Source: Roseateles noduli
GTDB taxonomy: Bacteria; Pseudomonadota; Gammaproteobacteria; Burkholderiales; Burkholderiaceae_C
Reading direction: 5' to 3'
DNA length: 64,000 nucleotides
Assembly (NCBI GenBank): GCA_002205125.1
Contig: NIOE01000006.1
Location: forward strand, 124,001 to 188,000
In this document: one piece after another, positions 1 to 8,667 of the stretch
Layout: each line of letters starts with the position of its first letter
How positions within the stretch are numbered: the stretch's first letter is position 1
The notes under the pieces: model-generated
What the model saw: the letters and a program-made list of their open reading frames with translations, nothing else
Databases searched by the model: none
What the model was told of the DNA's origin: nothing
Position numbers and translations under genes: made by a program

Positions 1-287
1 ATCAGCAGGGTGGTGCCGTCGGGCGGTTGCTTGGCGACGTAGTCGGCGGCGATGACGCCGGTGGCGCCGGGCTTGTTCTCGACCAGCACCTGCGTGCCCC
101 ACATGACGCTGAGTTTCTGCGCGAGCACGCGCGCCAGCACGTCGGTGCCGCCGCCGGCGGCGAAGCCGACGATGATCCGCACCGGCGTGGTGGGCAGCGG
201 GGCCGCCCGCAGCAGGCCGGGCGCGAGCGTGAGCGCGGGCAGGGCGAGGGCGCCCAGGCTGGCGCTGGTGAAGGTTCTGCGGCGCAT
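1..287 (-). CDS. Bug-type (TctC) periplasmic solute-binding protein, C-terminus cut by window edge
   Basis: Only about the first 95 residues lie in the window; the rest continues off the left edge. Translating the minus strand from the ATG at 287 gives an N-terminus with a twin-arginine-like export signal (MRRRTF, then an Ala/Leu-rich stretch). It is followed by the hallmark of the tripartite tricarboxylate transporter receptor family: VRIIVGFAAGGGTD at about residues 41-54 and VENKPGATG at about 74-82. Such proteins capture carboxylates or other small metabolites in the periplasm and are greatly expanded in Burkholderiales, often without a linked transporter. The ligand cannot be told. The LysR gene on the same strand ends 91 bases upstream and may regulate it. 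Confidence 0.85.
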   Translation of the reverse strand, partial: MRRRTFTSASLGALALPALTLAPGLLRAAPLPTTPVRIIVGFAAGGGTDVLARVLAQKLSVMWGTQVLVENKPGATGVIAADYVAKQPPDGTTLL

Positions 288-378
288 CGTTGTCTCCGTC
301 GTTGTCGTTGGTGTCGTCGCGATCCGTGGGGGATCCGTGGGGACGACTATTGAGCAACGAGGGGGCCGCCGGCCATCG

Positions 379-1314
379 CTAATTCGGCGGATCAGGTTTC
401 GCGAAATTCGTACGCGCGAAGACTTCGGCGACGCTGACAGCCGCAGGCGACAGGCTGGCGGCGGGCCGGCAGCACAGGACGAACTGGCGCTGCGCCCAGG
501 GCTCGGTGATCTCCACGCGCAGGAAGCGCGCGCCGCCCGCGACGGTCTTCGCGACCGCCTTGGGCATCACGCCGACGCCGAGTCCCTGCGCGATCAGCGC
601 CGCGATGCTGTCGAAGCCGCCGACCCGCATGCGCATGCGCAGCAGGCGTCCGGACTCGTTGGCGAGCTTCTCCAGCAGGGCGGAGATGGCGGAGCCCTCG
701 CCGAGCCCGATGACGTCGCAGGCGAGGATGTTGTCGAGCGTCGCCGGCGCATGCGAGAACAGCGCATGACCGCGCGGCGCGACCAGCACGAGTTCATCGC
801 CGCGATACGGCATCGTGGGCAGGTCGACGGCGCCGAGCGAGGCCTCGAAGATACCGATGTCGGCGGTGCCGCGCGTGAGCGCCTGCTGGACGTTGAGGCT
901 GTTCATCTCCTGCAGGTCGATGCTCACGCCGGGGCAGGCGGCGGCGCAGCGTTCGATGTCGGCGGGGACGAACTGCAGCACGGCCGACTTCGGCGCGGCC
1001 AGGCGGACGACGCCCTGTGCGCCGCCGACGAAGGACGCGGCGTCGTCCTGCATGCGCAGGACGGTGTGGGTGATGTTGCGGGCGTGGGCGAGCATCGCGC
1101 GGCCGGCGTCGGTCAGCGCCATGCCGTGCGGGCGGCGCAGGAAGAGCGGCAGGCCGAACTGCGCTTCGAGTTCGGCGATGCGCCGCGACGCCGCAGCCGG
1201 CGCGATGTGCAGGCGCTCTGCCGCGCGCGTCACGCTGCCCAGTTCGGCGGTGGCGATGAACAGGTGGACCGTCGTCAGATCGAAGTGCGGACGGGCGGGA
1301 AGCTTCAGCGTCAT
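379..1314 (-). CDS. LysR-family transcriptional regulator
   Basis: The protein has 311 residues, the usual LysR length. The N-terminal winged helix-turn-helix spans about residues 12-70 (LHLFIATAELGSVTRAAERL, then AASRRIAELE), followed by the periplasmic-binding-like effector domain, with a GLGVGVMP segment typical of the family near residue 245. It lies between the molybdenum hydroxylase operon (start codon side, 7 bases away) and the Bug-type binding-protein gene, all on the same strand. It may control either or both; the sequence does not show which. The inducer is unknown. Confidence 0.93.
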   Translation of the reverse strand: MTLKLPARPHFDLTTVHLFIATAELGSVTRAAERLHIAPAAASRRIAELEAQFGLPLFLRRPHGMALTDAGRAMLAHARNITHTVLRMQDDAASFVGGAQGVVRLAAPKSAVLQFVPADIERCAAACPGVSIDLQEMNSLNVQQALTRGTADIGIFEASLGAVDLPTMPYRGDELVLVAPRGHALFSHAPATLDNILACDVIGLGEGSAISALLEKLANESGRLLRMRMRVGGFDSIAALIAQGLGVGVMPKAVAKTVAGGARFLRVEITEPWAQRQFVLCCRPAASLSPAAVSVAEVFARTNFAKPDPPN

Positions 1315-1321
1315 CCGCCGA

Positions 1322-3634
1322 TTACATCAGGTCGTCCAGACGTATCGGCAGATTTCGCACGCGACGGCCGCAGGCGTTGAACACCGCGTTCGCCACCGCC
1401 GCGCCGACGCCGGTGATGCCGATCTCGCCGACGCCGCGCGCGCCCATCGGCGTATGCGGGTCGGCGATGTCGGTCCACATCACGTCGATGGCGGGCACGT
1501 CCATGTGCACCGGGACGTGGTACTCGGCCAGGCTCGGATTCATGATCCGGCCGTTGCGTTCGTCGAACTGCGTCTCCTCGGTCAGCGCCAGGCCCAGGCC
1601 CATCACGATGCCGCCGCGGAACTGGCTCGCGGCCAGCTTCGGATTGATGATGCGGCCGCAGTCGAACGAGCCCAGGAAACGACTGACGCGCGGCTCGCCG
1701 GTGACCGCGTTGACGCGGACCTCGCAGAACATCGCGCCGAACGAGTGCATCGACCAGTGCTGCATCTCCAGCGGCGGCGGCGCGCTCGCCTCGACCGTGA
1801 GGTCTTCGCGCTCCGCGCCGGCGAGGAGGTCCACGAAGCGCTGCTGCAGGCGCGGATCCTTCCGGCTGACGAGCGCGCCGTCGCGGGCCTCGACGTCGTC
1901 GGCCTTCAATCCGTGCAGCGGCGAGGATCGGGCGGCCAGTTTCAGCAGCGCGTCGATCAAGGCTTCGCACGCCAGCATCACCGCCTTGCCGATCGAGGCC
2001 GTCTGCTGGGAGCCGCCCGCCAGGACCAGGCCGGGGAAGCTCGAATCGCCGTAGCTGAACGCCACGTCGGCCATCGTCAGCCCCAGGCGTTCCGCGGTGA
2101 TCTGTGTCTGCGCTGTGGCGGTGCCCATGCCCATCTCATGCGCGGCGATCTGCACATGGACGCGGCCTTGGGACGACAAGGTGATCCTGGCGGCGCCGCC
2201 GGGCATCCGGTAGTACGGATAGGTCGCCGTCGCGCAGCCCATGCCGACCAGCCATTCGCCGTCCCGGTCCACGCCCGGCCGCGGCTGGCGATGCCGCCAC
2301 CCGAAACGTTCCGCGCCGGCCTGATAGGCCTCGGCCAGGTGCCGCGACGAGAACGGCGTCCCGGTGGTCGGGTCCTTGGCCGGCTCATTGCGCAGCCGCA
2401 GCGCGATCGGGTCCATCCGCAAGGCGACGGCCAGTTCGTCGACGGCCGACTCCAGCGCGAAGGTACCGACGGATTCGCCGGGTGCCCGCATGAAGGTGTT
2501 GGCCAGCATGTCGACCTCGGCGGTCTGCACGTCCAGCTTGAAGCTGCCCGCGCCATACACGCAGCGCGCGGGCAGGATGAAGGGTTCCGGCATGTTGTTG
2601 TGCGGCGTCATCGCGACCGTGCCGACATGGATCAGGGCGTCGAAGCGGCCGTCGGCCTGCGCGCCGATGGCGACGCGCTGTTCCGTGCAGGTCCGGCCGC
2701 CGACGATGCGGTGGACGCCTTCGCGCGACAACATGATGCGCACCGGCCGTCCGACCAGCCGGGACGCCGCCGCGGCGAGCACCTGGTGCCGCCAGAGCGT
2801 CTTGCTGCCGAAGCCGCCGCCGACGAACGGCGAGGTGACGTGCACCTGTTTCTCGTCCAGCCCGAAGATCTGGGCGAGCGTCCAGGCGGCATGCGCCACG
2901 CCTTGGGAGGCGTCGTGCACGTGGAGTTCATCGCCGCGCCAGGCCAGCGTGGCCGCGTGCAGTTCGATCGGGTTGTGGTTGTAGCGCGGCGTGGTGTAGA
3001 CGGCGTCCACGCGGTGCGGCGCGTCAAGCAGGGCGGCCTCGGCATCGCCGGTCTCGGTGTGCAGCGGCTCCCCCTGGAAGACGCCGGTGCGGGTGCCCTT
3101 CGCCTTCGCGTCGGCCAAGGACGTCGTTGCCGCTTCTTCCTCATAGCTCGCGCGGATCAGCGAGGCGGCGTGGTCGGCCTCTTCTTGCGAGGCCGCCAGC
3201 ACCAGCGCGATGGGCTGGCCGTTCCAATGCACGCGGTCGTCCTGCATCACGGGCAGGTCGTCCCCGCCGGCGGCCTTCTCCTTGGTCAGGAACAGGGGCG
3301 CCGGTTTCATCTTCGGCGCGTTGCGATGCGTCATCACGAGGGCGACGCCGGGCGCCGCTTCCGCGTCCGCGACGTCGAGCGTCGACACGCGTCCCTTGGC
3401 GACGGTGCTGTAGACCAGCGCGGCGTACAGCAGGCCGGCCTCGGGGAACTCCGCGGCGAAACGCGCTTCGCCCTTCACCTTCAGGGGGCCGTCCACGCGC
3501 GACACCGGTGCGCCGACCAGGCCTTCGCGTCTGGCGATCAGCGGGTCGGGAGAGCCGCCCGGCATCCAGGCGTCCGGAGCGACCTCGATGGCCTTCTTCA
3601 TCACCGCGGTCGCGGCGTCCTTGAGCAGGCTCAT
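1322..3634 (-). CDS. paoC: Molybdopterin-binding subunit of a PaoABC-like aldehyde oxidoreductase (xanthine dehydrogenase family)
   Basis: This is the large catalytic subunit, 770 residues, of a three-subunit molybdenum hydroxylase. It holds the molybdopterin cofactor and oxidises the substrate, in this subfamily usually aromatic or aliphatic aldehydes. Visible family features are PFVGGGFGSKT near residue 270 and the C-terminal MGARGVGEIG with the catalytic Glu at about 737. The ATG overlaps the stop of the FAD subunit by four bases (ATGA), so the subunits are translationally coupled. There is no Tat signal on this subunit. The assignment to the Pao branch rests on the iron-sulfur motif in the neighbouring FAD subunit. 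No PaoD-like chaperone gene is seen nearby. Confidence 0.9.
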   Translation of the reverse strand: MSLLKDAATAVMKKAIEVAPDAWMPGGSPDPLIARREGLVGAPVSRVDGPLKVKGEARFAAEFPEAGLLYAALVYSTVAKGRVSTLDVADAEAAPGVALVMTHRNAPKMKPAPLFLTKEKAAGGDDLPVMQDDRVHWNGQPIALVLAASQEEADHAASLIRASYEEEAATTSLADAKAKGTRTGVFQGEPLHTETGDAEAALLDAPHRVDAVYTTPRYNHNPIELHAATLAWRGDELHVHDASQGVAHAAWTLAQIFGLDEKQVHVTSPFVGGGFGSKTLWRHQVLAAAASRLVGRPVRIMLSREGVHRIVGGRTCTEQRVAIGAQADGRFDALIHVGTVAMTPHNNMPEPFILPARCVYGAGSFKLDVQTAEVDMLANTFMRAPGESVGTFALESAVDELAVALRMDPIALRLRNEPAKDPTTGTPFSSRHLAEAYQAGAERFGWRHRQPRPGVDRDGEWLVGMGCATATYPYYRMPGGAARITLSSQGRVHVQIAAHEMGMGTATAQTQITAERLGLTMADVAFSYGDSSFPGLVLAGGSQQTASIGKAVMLACEALIDALLKLAARSSPLHGLKADDVEARDGALVSRKDPRLQQRFVDLLAGAEREDLTVEASAPPPLEMQHWSMHSFGAMFCEVRVNAVTGEPRVSRFLGSFDCGRIINPKLAASQFRGGIVMGLGLALTEETQFDERNGRIMNPSLAEYHVPVHMDVPAIDVMWTDIADPHTPMGARGVGEIGITGVGAAVANAVFNACGRRVRNLPIRLDDLM

Positions 3635-4617
3635 GGCTGGGTCTCCGTCAGTTGGCGCAGCACGGCGGTGGCCGTCCGGCGCGCGAGATCGATCTTGAAG
3701 GCGTTGTCGCGAAGCGGTCGGGCGTCGACGAGCTCCGCGTCGAGCGCGGCGAGGAAGCTCGCCGCCGTGGCCGGCTGGCCCTTGAGGGACGCCTCGGCCT
3801 TCCAGGCGCGCCAGGGCTTGTGGGCGACACCGCCGAGCGCCAGGCGCACGTCCTTCACGACGTCGCCGTCGAGTTCCAGCGCCGCGGCGACGGAGACCAG
3901 CGCGAAGGCATAGCTGGAGCGGTCGCGCACCTTGCGGTAGGTGGACCGCGTGGCGAAGGGCAGCGCGGGCAACTCGACGGCGCTGATCAGCTCACCCGGA
4001 CGGAGCTGGGTGTCGATCTCGGGATGCTCGTCCGGCAGGCGATGCAGGTCGACGAGCGGCAGCGATCGGTCGCCGTCCGCATGGCGCAGATGCACGATCG
4101 CGCCGAGCGCCGCGAGCGCCACGCACATGTCGGAGGGATGCGTGGCCACGCACTGCGGCGAGGCGCCGAGGATCGCGTGCATGCGGTTGAACCCGTCCTG
4201 CGCATCGCAGCCTTGCCCGGGCTGGCGCTTGTTGCAGCGGGAGCCGTCGGCGTCGTAGAAATAGGCGCATCGCGTGCGCTGCAGCAGGTTGCCGCCGACG
4301 GTGGCCATGTTGCGGATCTGCGCGGAAGCGCCGGCCACGATCGCGCGTGACAGCACCGGGAAGCGTTCACGCACGGCGGGGTGGCTGGCGAGTGCGGTGT
4401 TGCGTACGCCGGCGCCGATCGTGATGCGGCCGTCGTCGTGGGCGGTAATGTCGGTGGCGAGGCCGGTGACGTCGACCAGCGTGTCCGGCTGCGCCAGCGT
4501 CTCACGCAGCAGGTCGACGAGGTTGGTCCCGCCGCCGAGGTACGTCGCGCCCGGTTGCGTTCCCCAATGCACGGCCTGCGCCGCGTCGCCCGCGCGGGTG
4601 TAGGTGAAGGGCTTCAT
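3631..4617 (-). CDS. paoB: FAD-binding subunit of the PaoABC-like oxidoreductase, with extra Fe-S motif
   Basis: The 328-residue protein carries electrons from the molybdenum and iron-sulfur sites to FAD. It begins MKPFTYTRAGD, and GGGTNLVDL at about residues 28-36 is the FAD-binding PCMH signature. A Cys-rich insert around residues 115-140 (RCAYFYD, RCNKRQPGQGCD) matches the additional [4Fe-4S] site that distinguishes PaoB (YagS) from xanthine dehydrogenase FAD subunits. The ATG at 4617 is preferred because it gives a four-base overlap with the stop of the upstream 2Fe-2S gene. Reading further upstream in this frame gives only basic, low-complexity sequence. The middle gene of a tight three-gene operon. 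Confidence 0.91.
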   Translation of the reverse strand: MKPFTYTRAGDAAQAVHWGTQPGATYLGGGTNLVDLLRETLAQPDTLVDVTGLATDITAHDDGRITIGAGVRNTALASHPAVRERFPVLSRAIVAGASAQIRNMATVGGNLLQRTRCAYFYDADGSRCNKRQPGQGCDAQDGFNRMHAILGASPQCVATHPSDMCVALAALGAIVHLRHADGDRSLPLVDLHRLPDEHPEIDTQLRPGELISAVELPALPFATRSTYRKVRDRSSYAFALVSVAAALELDGDVVKDVRLALGGVAHKPWRAWKAEASLKGQPATAASFLAALDAELVDARPLRDNAFKIDLARRTATAVLRQLTETQP

Positions 4618-5126
4618 CGCGCGCCCTCCGCCGTGGCCGCTGTGACGGCGATCGCCTCGACGATGCCGTTGTAGGCGCCGCATCGGCAAAGATTGCCGCT
4701 CATGCGCTCGCGCAACTCGTCGCGCGTCAGCGTGATCACGCGCGTCGACAGATCCTGGGTGACGTGACTGGGCACGCCGCGTCGACACTCATCGGCCATG
4801 CCCACGGCCGAGCAGATCTGACCCGGGGTGCAGTAGCCGCACTGGAAGCCGTCGTGGTCGATGAATGCCTGCTGCAGGGGATGAAGCCCGTCCTGGGCCG
4901 CGAGGCCTTCGATGGTCGTGATCGAGCGCCCCTCGTACTGCACGGCGAGCGCCAGGCAACCGAGGATCCGTTCGCCGTCCGCCAGGACGGTGCAGGCGCC
5001 GCAGGCACCCTGGTCGCAGCCCTTCTTCGATCCGGCCAGGTGCAGGTGCTCGCGCAGGAAGTCGAGCAGGGAGACCCGCGGGTCGTCCGGCAGGGGCACG
5101 GACCTTCCGTTGATGGTGATGGACAC
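4614..5126 (-). CDS. paoA: 2Fe-2S subunit of the PaoABC-like oxidoreductase
   Basis: The 170-residue protein binds two [2Fe-2S] clusters. The plant-ferredoxin-type site is Cys37, Cys42, Cys45 and Cys57. The second, alpha-helical site is Cys96, Cys99, Cys147 and Cys149 (CGYC and CRC). I choose the GTG at 5126, reading VSITINGRSV, because GGAG (5138-5135) stands eight bases upstream. The in-frame ATG at 5168 would add 14 residues that do not look like the family. E. coli PaoA has a long Tat signal; none is seen here, so this complex may stay in the cytoplasm. First gene of the operon; 121 bases separate it from the peptidase gene upstream. Confidence 0.88.
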   Translation of the reverse strand: MSITINGRSVPLPDDPRVSLLDFLREHLHLAGSKKGCDQGACGACTVLADGERILGCLALAVQYEGRSITTIEGLAAQDGLHPLQQAFIDHDGFQCGYCTPGQICSAVGMADECRRGVPSHVTQDLSTRVITLTRDELRERMSGNLCRCGAYNGIVEAIAVTAATAEGAR

Positions 5127-5247
5127 GGTGCAAGCTCCGCAAAGCCGAGGAATGCCGGGAACTGGCAAGTCCGAGGCCCGTCGCCTGCGGGGGCGCGCGA
5201 AGGCGTGGGGACGAATGCGAAGGATCGTCCCGGAAGGTCACCAGGGC

Positions 5248-6663
5248 TCAGAGGGCCAGACGCTTCCCCAGCCGGTACATGAATTCCTGGAAGTCGTTCA
5301 GCGATTTCACGCGGATGTGCTCGTTGAGCCCGTGCACGCCGCTGGGCTCCACGCCGGAGAAGGTGCCGACGCCATAGGTCCAGATGCCGGCGTTGTTGAG
5401 GAAACGGCCGTCGGTGGTCGCGACCAGCATCGTCGGGATCACCGGCACGCCGGGCCAGAATTCCGCGGCGGTGCTTTCGACTGCCTGGATCACCAGCGGC
5501 GACATCGGCGGCTGTGGCGAGGCCAGCGCCTCGTTGGTGGCGCGGACGGTGATGCGCTCGTCGGCCATCACCTTCACGAGCGTCTTCTGCACCTCGTCGG
5601 CGGACTGGCCCGGCAGGATGCGGCAGTTCACCGTCGCGCGGGCGCGTTGCGGCAGCGCGTTGGTCGCGTGGCCGGCGTCGACCATCGTCGCCACGCAGGT
5701 CGTGCGCACGCTCGAGTTGTAGACCGGCGACTTCGCCCACAAGCGCTCCAGCGCCGCGGTGTCGGTCGGTTTCGCCAGCAGCCCACGCAGGTCTGCGGCG
5801 ATGTCCTTGTTCGCGTCGAGTGTCGCGACGCGCTCGAAGTAGGCGCGGGTCGTGTCGTTGAACTGGATGGGGAAGTCGAACTTCGCCAGTCGCGTCAGAC
5901 CTTCGGCGAGCCGGTAGATCGCGTTGTCCCGCACGGGCACGGCGCTGTGGCCGCCCGGGTGCGTCACTTCGAGCTCGTAGCCGACGAAGACCTTCTCGCC
6001 GATCTGCAGGCTGTACGACACCGGCCGTTCGTCCTTGTCGAGCGTCCCGCCGCCGCCCTCGTTGAGCGCGAGTTCCGCGTCGATCAGCGCGCGGTGGTGC
6101 TTGAGCAGGTAGTCCAGTCCGTCCCACTTCGACGGGATGATCTCCTCGTCGCAGGTGAGCGCCATGATGATGTCGCGCTTCGGGACGAGCTTCTCTTCCT
6201 TGTAGCGGAGCATGTTGCTCACATGCGTGGCGACCTGCGACTTGTCGTCGGAGGTGCCGCGGCCGTAGTAGACGCCGTTCTCCTCGATGAGCTTGAACGG
6301 GTCGCGGGTCCAGTCCTCGCGTTTGGCTTCGACGACGTCGAGGTGAGCGACCAGCAGCAGCGGCCGTTTCTCGCCGCTGCCCTTGAGGCGCAGGACGAGG
6401 TTGCCCTTCGTCGGCGCGTCGGGCGGGACGATGACCTGCATGTCGCCGTCCGCGTAGCCGGCCTGCTTCAGGCGCCTGGCCATCGCCTCGGCGGCGACGG
6501 TGCAACTGCCCGCGGAGTTCGTCGTGTTGGTCTCGACGAGCTCCTTGAAGATCTCGTGGAAGCGGCGCAGCTCGCGCGGCGGCGTGGCGTCGGCGGCGAG
6601 CGCCGCGGCGTGCGGCATCAGGATCGACAGTGCGACGGCAAGCGTCGACCAGGAACGGGTCAT
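5248..6663 (-). CDS. Exported M20-family metallopeptidase
   Basis: The 471-residue zinc peptidase or deacylase has a Sec signal (MTRSWSTLAVALS to AALAAD, about 23 residues). The M20 fold follows: LLVAHLDVV near residue 110 provides the first His/Asp zinc ligands, GRGTSDDK the bridging Asp, CDEE the catalytic Glu pair, and GLNEHIRV near the C-terminus the last His ligand. The ATG at 6663 is chosen because GGGAGG stands eight bases upstream; the longer frame adds only arginine-rich sequence. Substrate unknown, probably a peptide or N-acyl amino acid taken from the periplasm. It is on the same strand as the aldehyde oxidoreductase genes, 121 bases before them, but need not share their role. Confidence 0.92.
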   Translation of the reverse strand: MTRSWSTLAVALSILMPHAAALAADATPPRELRRFHEIFKELVETNTTNSAGSCTVAAEAMARRLKQAGYADGDMQVIVPPDAPTKGNLVLRLKGSGEKRPLLLVAHLDVVEAKREDWTRDPFKLIEENGVYYGRGTSDDKSQVATHVSNMLRYKEEKLVPKRDIIMALTCDEEIIPSKWDGLDYLLKHHRALIDAELALNEGGGGTLDKDERPVSYSLQIGEKVFVGYELEVTHPGGHSAVPVRDNAIYRLAEGLTRLAKFDFPIQFNDTTRAYFERVATLDANKDIAADLRGLLAKPTDTAALERLWAKSPVYNSSVRTTCVATMVDAGHATNALPQRARATVNCRILPGQSADEVQKTLVKVMADERITVRATNEALASPQPPMSPLVIQAVESTAAEFWPGVPVIPTMLVATTDGRFLNNAGIWTYGVGTFSGVEPSGVHGLNEHIRVKSLNDFQEFMYRLGKRLAL

Positions 6664-6916
6664 GGCGGCCTCCCTTTGAACAGGCACCTGCGCTGGCCGA
6701 GCGTGGCGCCGGGCGATGCTCCTACGAATGCGAGGGCAGGGCGCTAGCGGCAAACCCTGAGCCTCTGATGTGGGACAGATCGAGCATCGCGGCCCGTTGC
6801 TGCGGGACTGTGTGGCGGGACTGTGTCCTGGGGTTACCCATTCTCACGAGGCGCCCGCGGAAGAGCTTCGACACTTCGCGCATTCATCAGGCCCACCCCT
6901 TCATTCCGGGACCGTC
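6664..6916. promoter_or_regulatory. Divergent intergenic region between M20 peptidase and glycanase genes
   Basis: This 253-base gap must hold the promoters of both flanking genes. I see no convincing palindrome or strong -35/-10 pair. A near-duplicate phrase, CGGGACTGTGT then GCGGGACTGTGT, occurs at about 6802-6826. Confidence 0.4.
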
Positions 6917-8593
6917 ATGCACGCCATTCCACGCCGAGTCGTCCAACGCATCAGTCTCATTGCGCTCGCCTGCGGCGCGATCGCGCCCGCCCACGCCGCG
7001 CTCAGCCTGACGATCGCGCAGGACGTCTGGTCGGGCGGGTTCTGCTCGCGGGCCAGCATCCGCAATCCCGGCAGTGCGGCGAGCGGCGCGTGGACCTTGC
7101 GTTTCGAGATGCCCAAGGGACAGCTGAACGGCACGTGGAACGGCCAGTTCAAGAACGAGTCCGCCACGACGGTGGCCGTCACCGGCATCAGCTGGAATTC
7201 GCCGGTGGCCCCGGGGCAGAGCTTCGAAGTCGGCTTCTGCGGCACCGGAACGGCGCCCAGCCCCACCTCGTTCCGCATCGCCGAGGCAGGCGCGCCGGCA
7301 CCAGCTCCCGCACCTGCCCCAGCTCCCGCGCCTGCCCCAGCTCCGGCACCGGCTCCGGCACCGGCACCGGCTCCGGCACCTGCACCCGCGCCCGCACCCG
7401 CGCCCGCACCCGCACCAGCACCCGCACCCGCACCCGCACCCGCACCCGCACCCGCATCCGCCGGCGATCTCTCCGTTCCTGCGACGGGCCAATTCAAGCT
7501 GCCGTTCAGCGTCGCGACGGATGGCCGCATCCTCGACAGCCAGGGAGTGGCGGTCGCTATCCGCGGCGTCAACTGGTTCGGTTTCGAGACGCCGGATCTT
7601 GTCGCGCACGGCCTCTGGCAGCGCAACTACAAGGACATGATTGGCCAGATGAAGGATCTGGGATTCAACGCCGTGCGACTGCCGTTCTGCCCGGCGACGC
7701 TGCGTTCCACGGGCCGTCCGAGCGGCGCGCTGAACACCAGCGTGAATCCCGACCTGGCCAACAAGACGCCGCTGCAGGTGCTGGACCGCATCGTGGCCGA
7801 GTTCGCGACGCGGGGCTTCTACGTCCTGCTCGACCACCACCGCCCGGACTGCAACGCGATCTCCACGACGCCGCAGATTCCCGGCTACTCGCTGGACCAG
7901 TGGGTGGCCGATCTGCAGTTCGTCGCCGACCGCTACCGCAACGTGCCCAACGTGTTCGCGATCGACCTGAAGAACGAGCCGCACAGCACCGGCGGTGCTG
8001 GCGCCTTCTGGGGCACGGGCGACGTCAGCAACGACTGGAAGCTCGCCGCCGAGCGTGCGGGCAGCGCGGTGCTGGGCAGCAACAGCAAGCTGCTGGTGTT
8101 CGTCGAAGGCGTGTCCGACAACCAGGGCCGTTGCGAGAACCCCGATGCCCACTGGTGGGGCGGCAACATCGAGCCGGTGGCCTGCTATCCGATCGACGAA
8201 ACCAAGATCCCGCGCAACCGGCTCGTGCTGTCGCCGCACATCTACGGTCCGTCGGTGAGCGCGCAGCCATACTTCGGCGACGGCACGGGCTTCCCGAACA
8301 ACATGCCGGCGATCTGGCAGAACCAGCTCGGCCGCTTCATGGGGAAGAACGCCGTGGTGCTCGGCGAGTTCGGCGGTCGCTTCACCGACAAGGACCGCCA
8401 GTGGCAGGTCAAGTTCGTGGACTGGATGAAGTGCAAGGGCGTGCGCAACTTCTTCTACTGGTCGTGGAACCCCAACTCGGGCGACACCGGCGGCATCCTG
8501 CAGGACGACTGGCAGAGCGTGTCGCAGGACAAGTACAACAACCTCAAGCGCCTGTGGGACGGCTCGGCGGTGGACGCGAACGTCTGCAAGTAG
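6917..8593 (+). CDS. Secreted CBM2 - Pro/Ala linker - GH5 glycoside hydrolase (endoglucanase-like)
   Basis: The 558-residue exported enzyme is probably active on cellulose or a related beta-glucan. Residues 1-27 are a Sec signal ending AHA. Residues 28-120 resemble carbohydrate-binding module 2 (LTIAQDVWSGGFCSRASIRN, WNSPVAPGQS). Residues 126-182 are an almost pure Ala-Pro linker. The rest is a GH5 catalytic domain with the general acid Glu354 in LKNEPH and the nucleophile Glu484 in VLGEFGG, plus FYWSWNPNSGDTGG near the end. The ATG at 6917 is chosen because the signal peptide begins there. The gene ends in TAG. It stands alone, so it is probably its own transcription unit. Exact substrate is inferred from family only. 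Confidence 0.93.
   Translation: MHAIPRRVVQRISLIALACGAIAPAHAALSLTIAQDVWSGGFCSRASIRNPGSAASGAWTLRFEMPKGQLNGTWNGQFKNESATTVAVTGISWNSPVAPGQSFEVGFCGTGTAPSPTSFRIAEAGAPAPAPAPAPAPAPAPAPAPAPAPAPAPAPAPAPAPAPAPAPAPAPAPAPAPAPASAGDLSVPATGQFKLPFSVATDGRILDSQGVAVAIRGVNWFGFETPDLVAHGLWQRNYKDMIGQMKDLGFNAVRLPFCPATLRSTGRPSGALNTSVNPDLANKTPLQVLDRIVAEFATRGFYVLLDHHRPDCNAISTTPQIPGYSLDQWVADLQFVADRYRNVPNVFAIDLKNEPHSTGGAGAFWGTGDVSNDWKLAAERAGSAVLGSNSKLLVFVEGVSDNQGRCENPDAHWWGGNIEPVACYPIDETKIPRNRLVLSPHIYGPSVSAQPYFGDGTGFPNNMPAIWQNQLGRFMGKNAVVLGEFGGRFTDKDRQWQVKFVDWMKCKGVRNFFYWSWNPNSGDTGGILQDDWQSVSQDKYNNLKRLWDGSAVDANVCK
7292..7462 (+). repeat. Degenerate 6-bp tandem repeat coding for a Pro-Ala linker
   Basis: About 28 units of GCNCCN encode alternating Ala and Pro in the glycanase. 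Codon choice falls into blocks: GCTCCC/GCCCCA first, then GCTCCGGCACCG, then a run of GCACCC. This suggests recent expansion by slippage, so linker length may vary between strains. Confidence 0.9.
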
Positions 8594-8667
8594 GCGGGAC
8601 GGGCGCAGGGGTCAAGGCTTGACGCCACAATGATCCGCGGCTGTCGTTGCGACGGCTCGGAGATCCC

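Noticed and set aside
815-3913. A 1032-codon open reading frame on the plus strand
   Set aside because: It is the antisense of the LysR and molybdopterin subunit genes. Its translation is rich in Arg, Ala and His without motifs, as expected in high-GC shadows.
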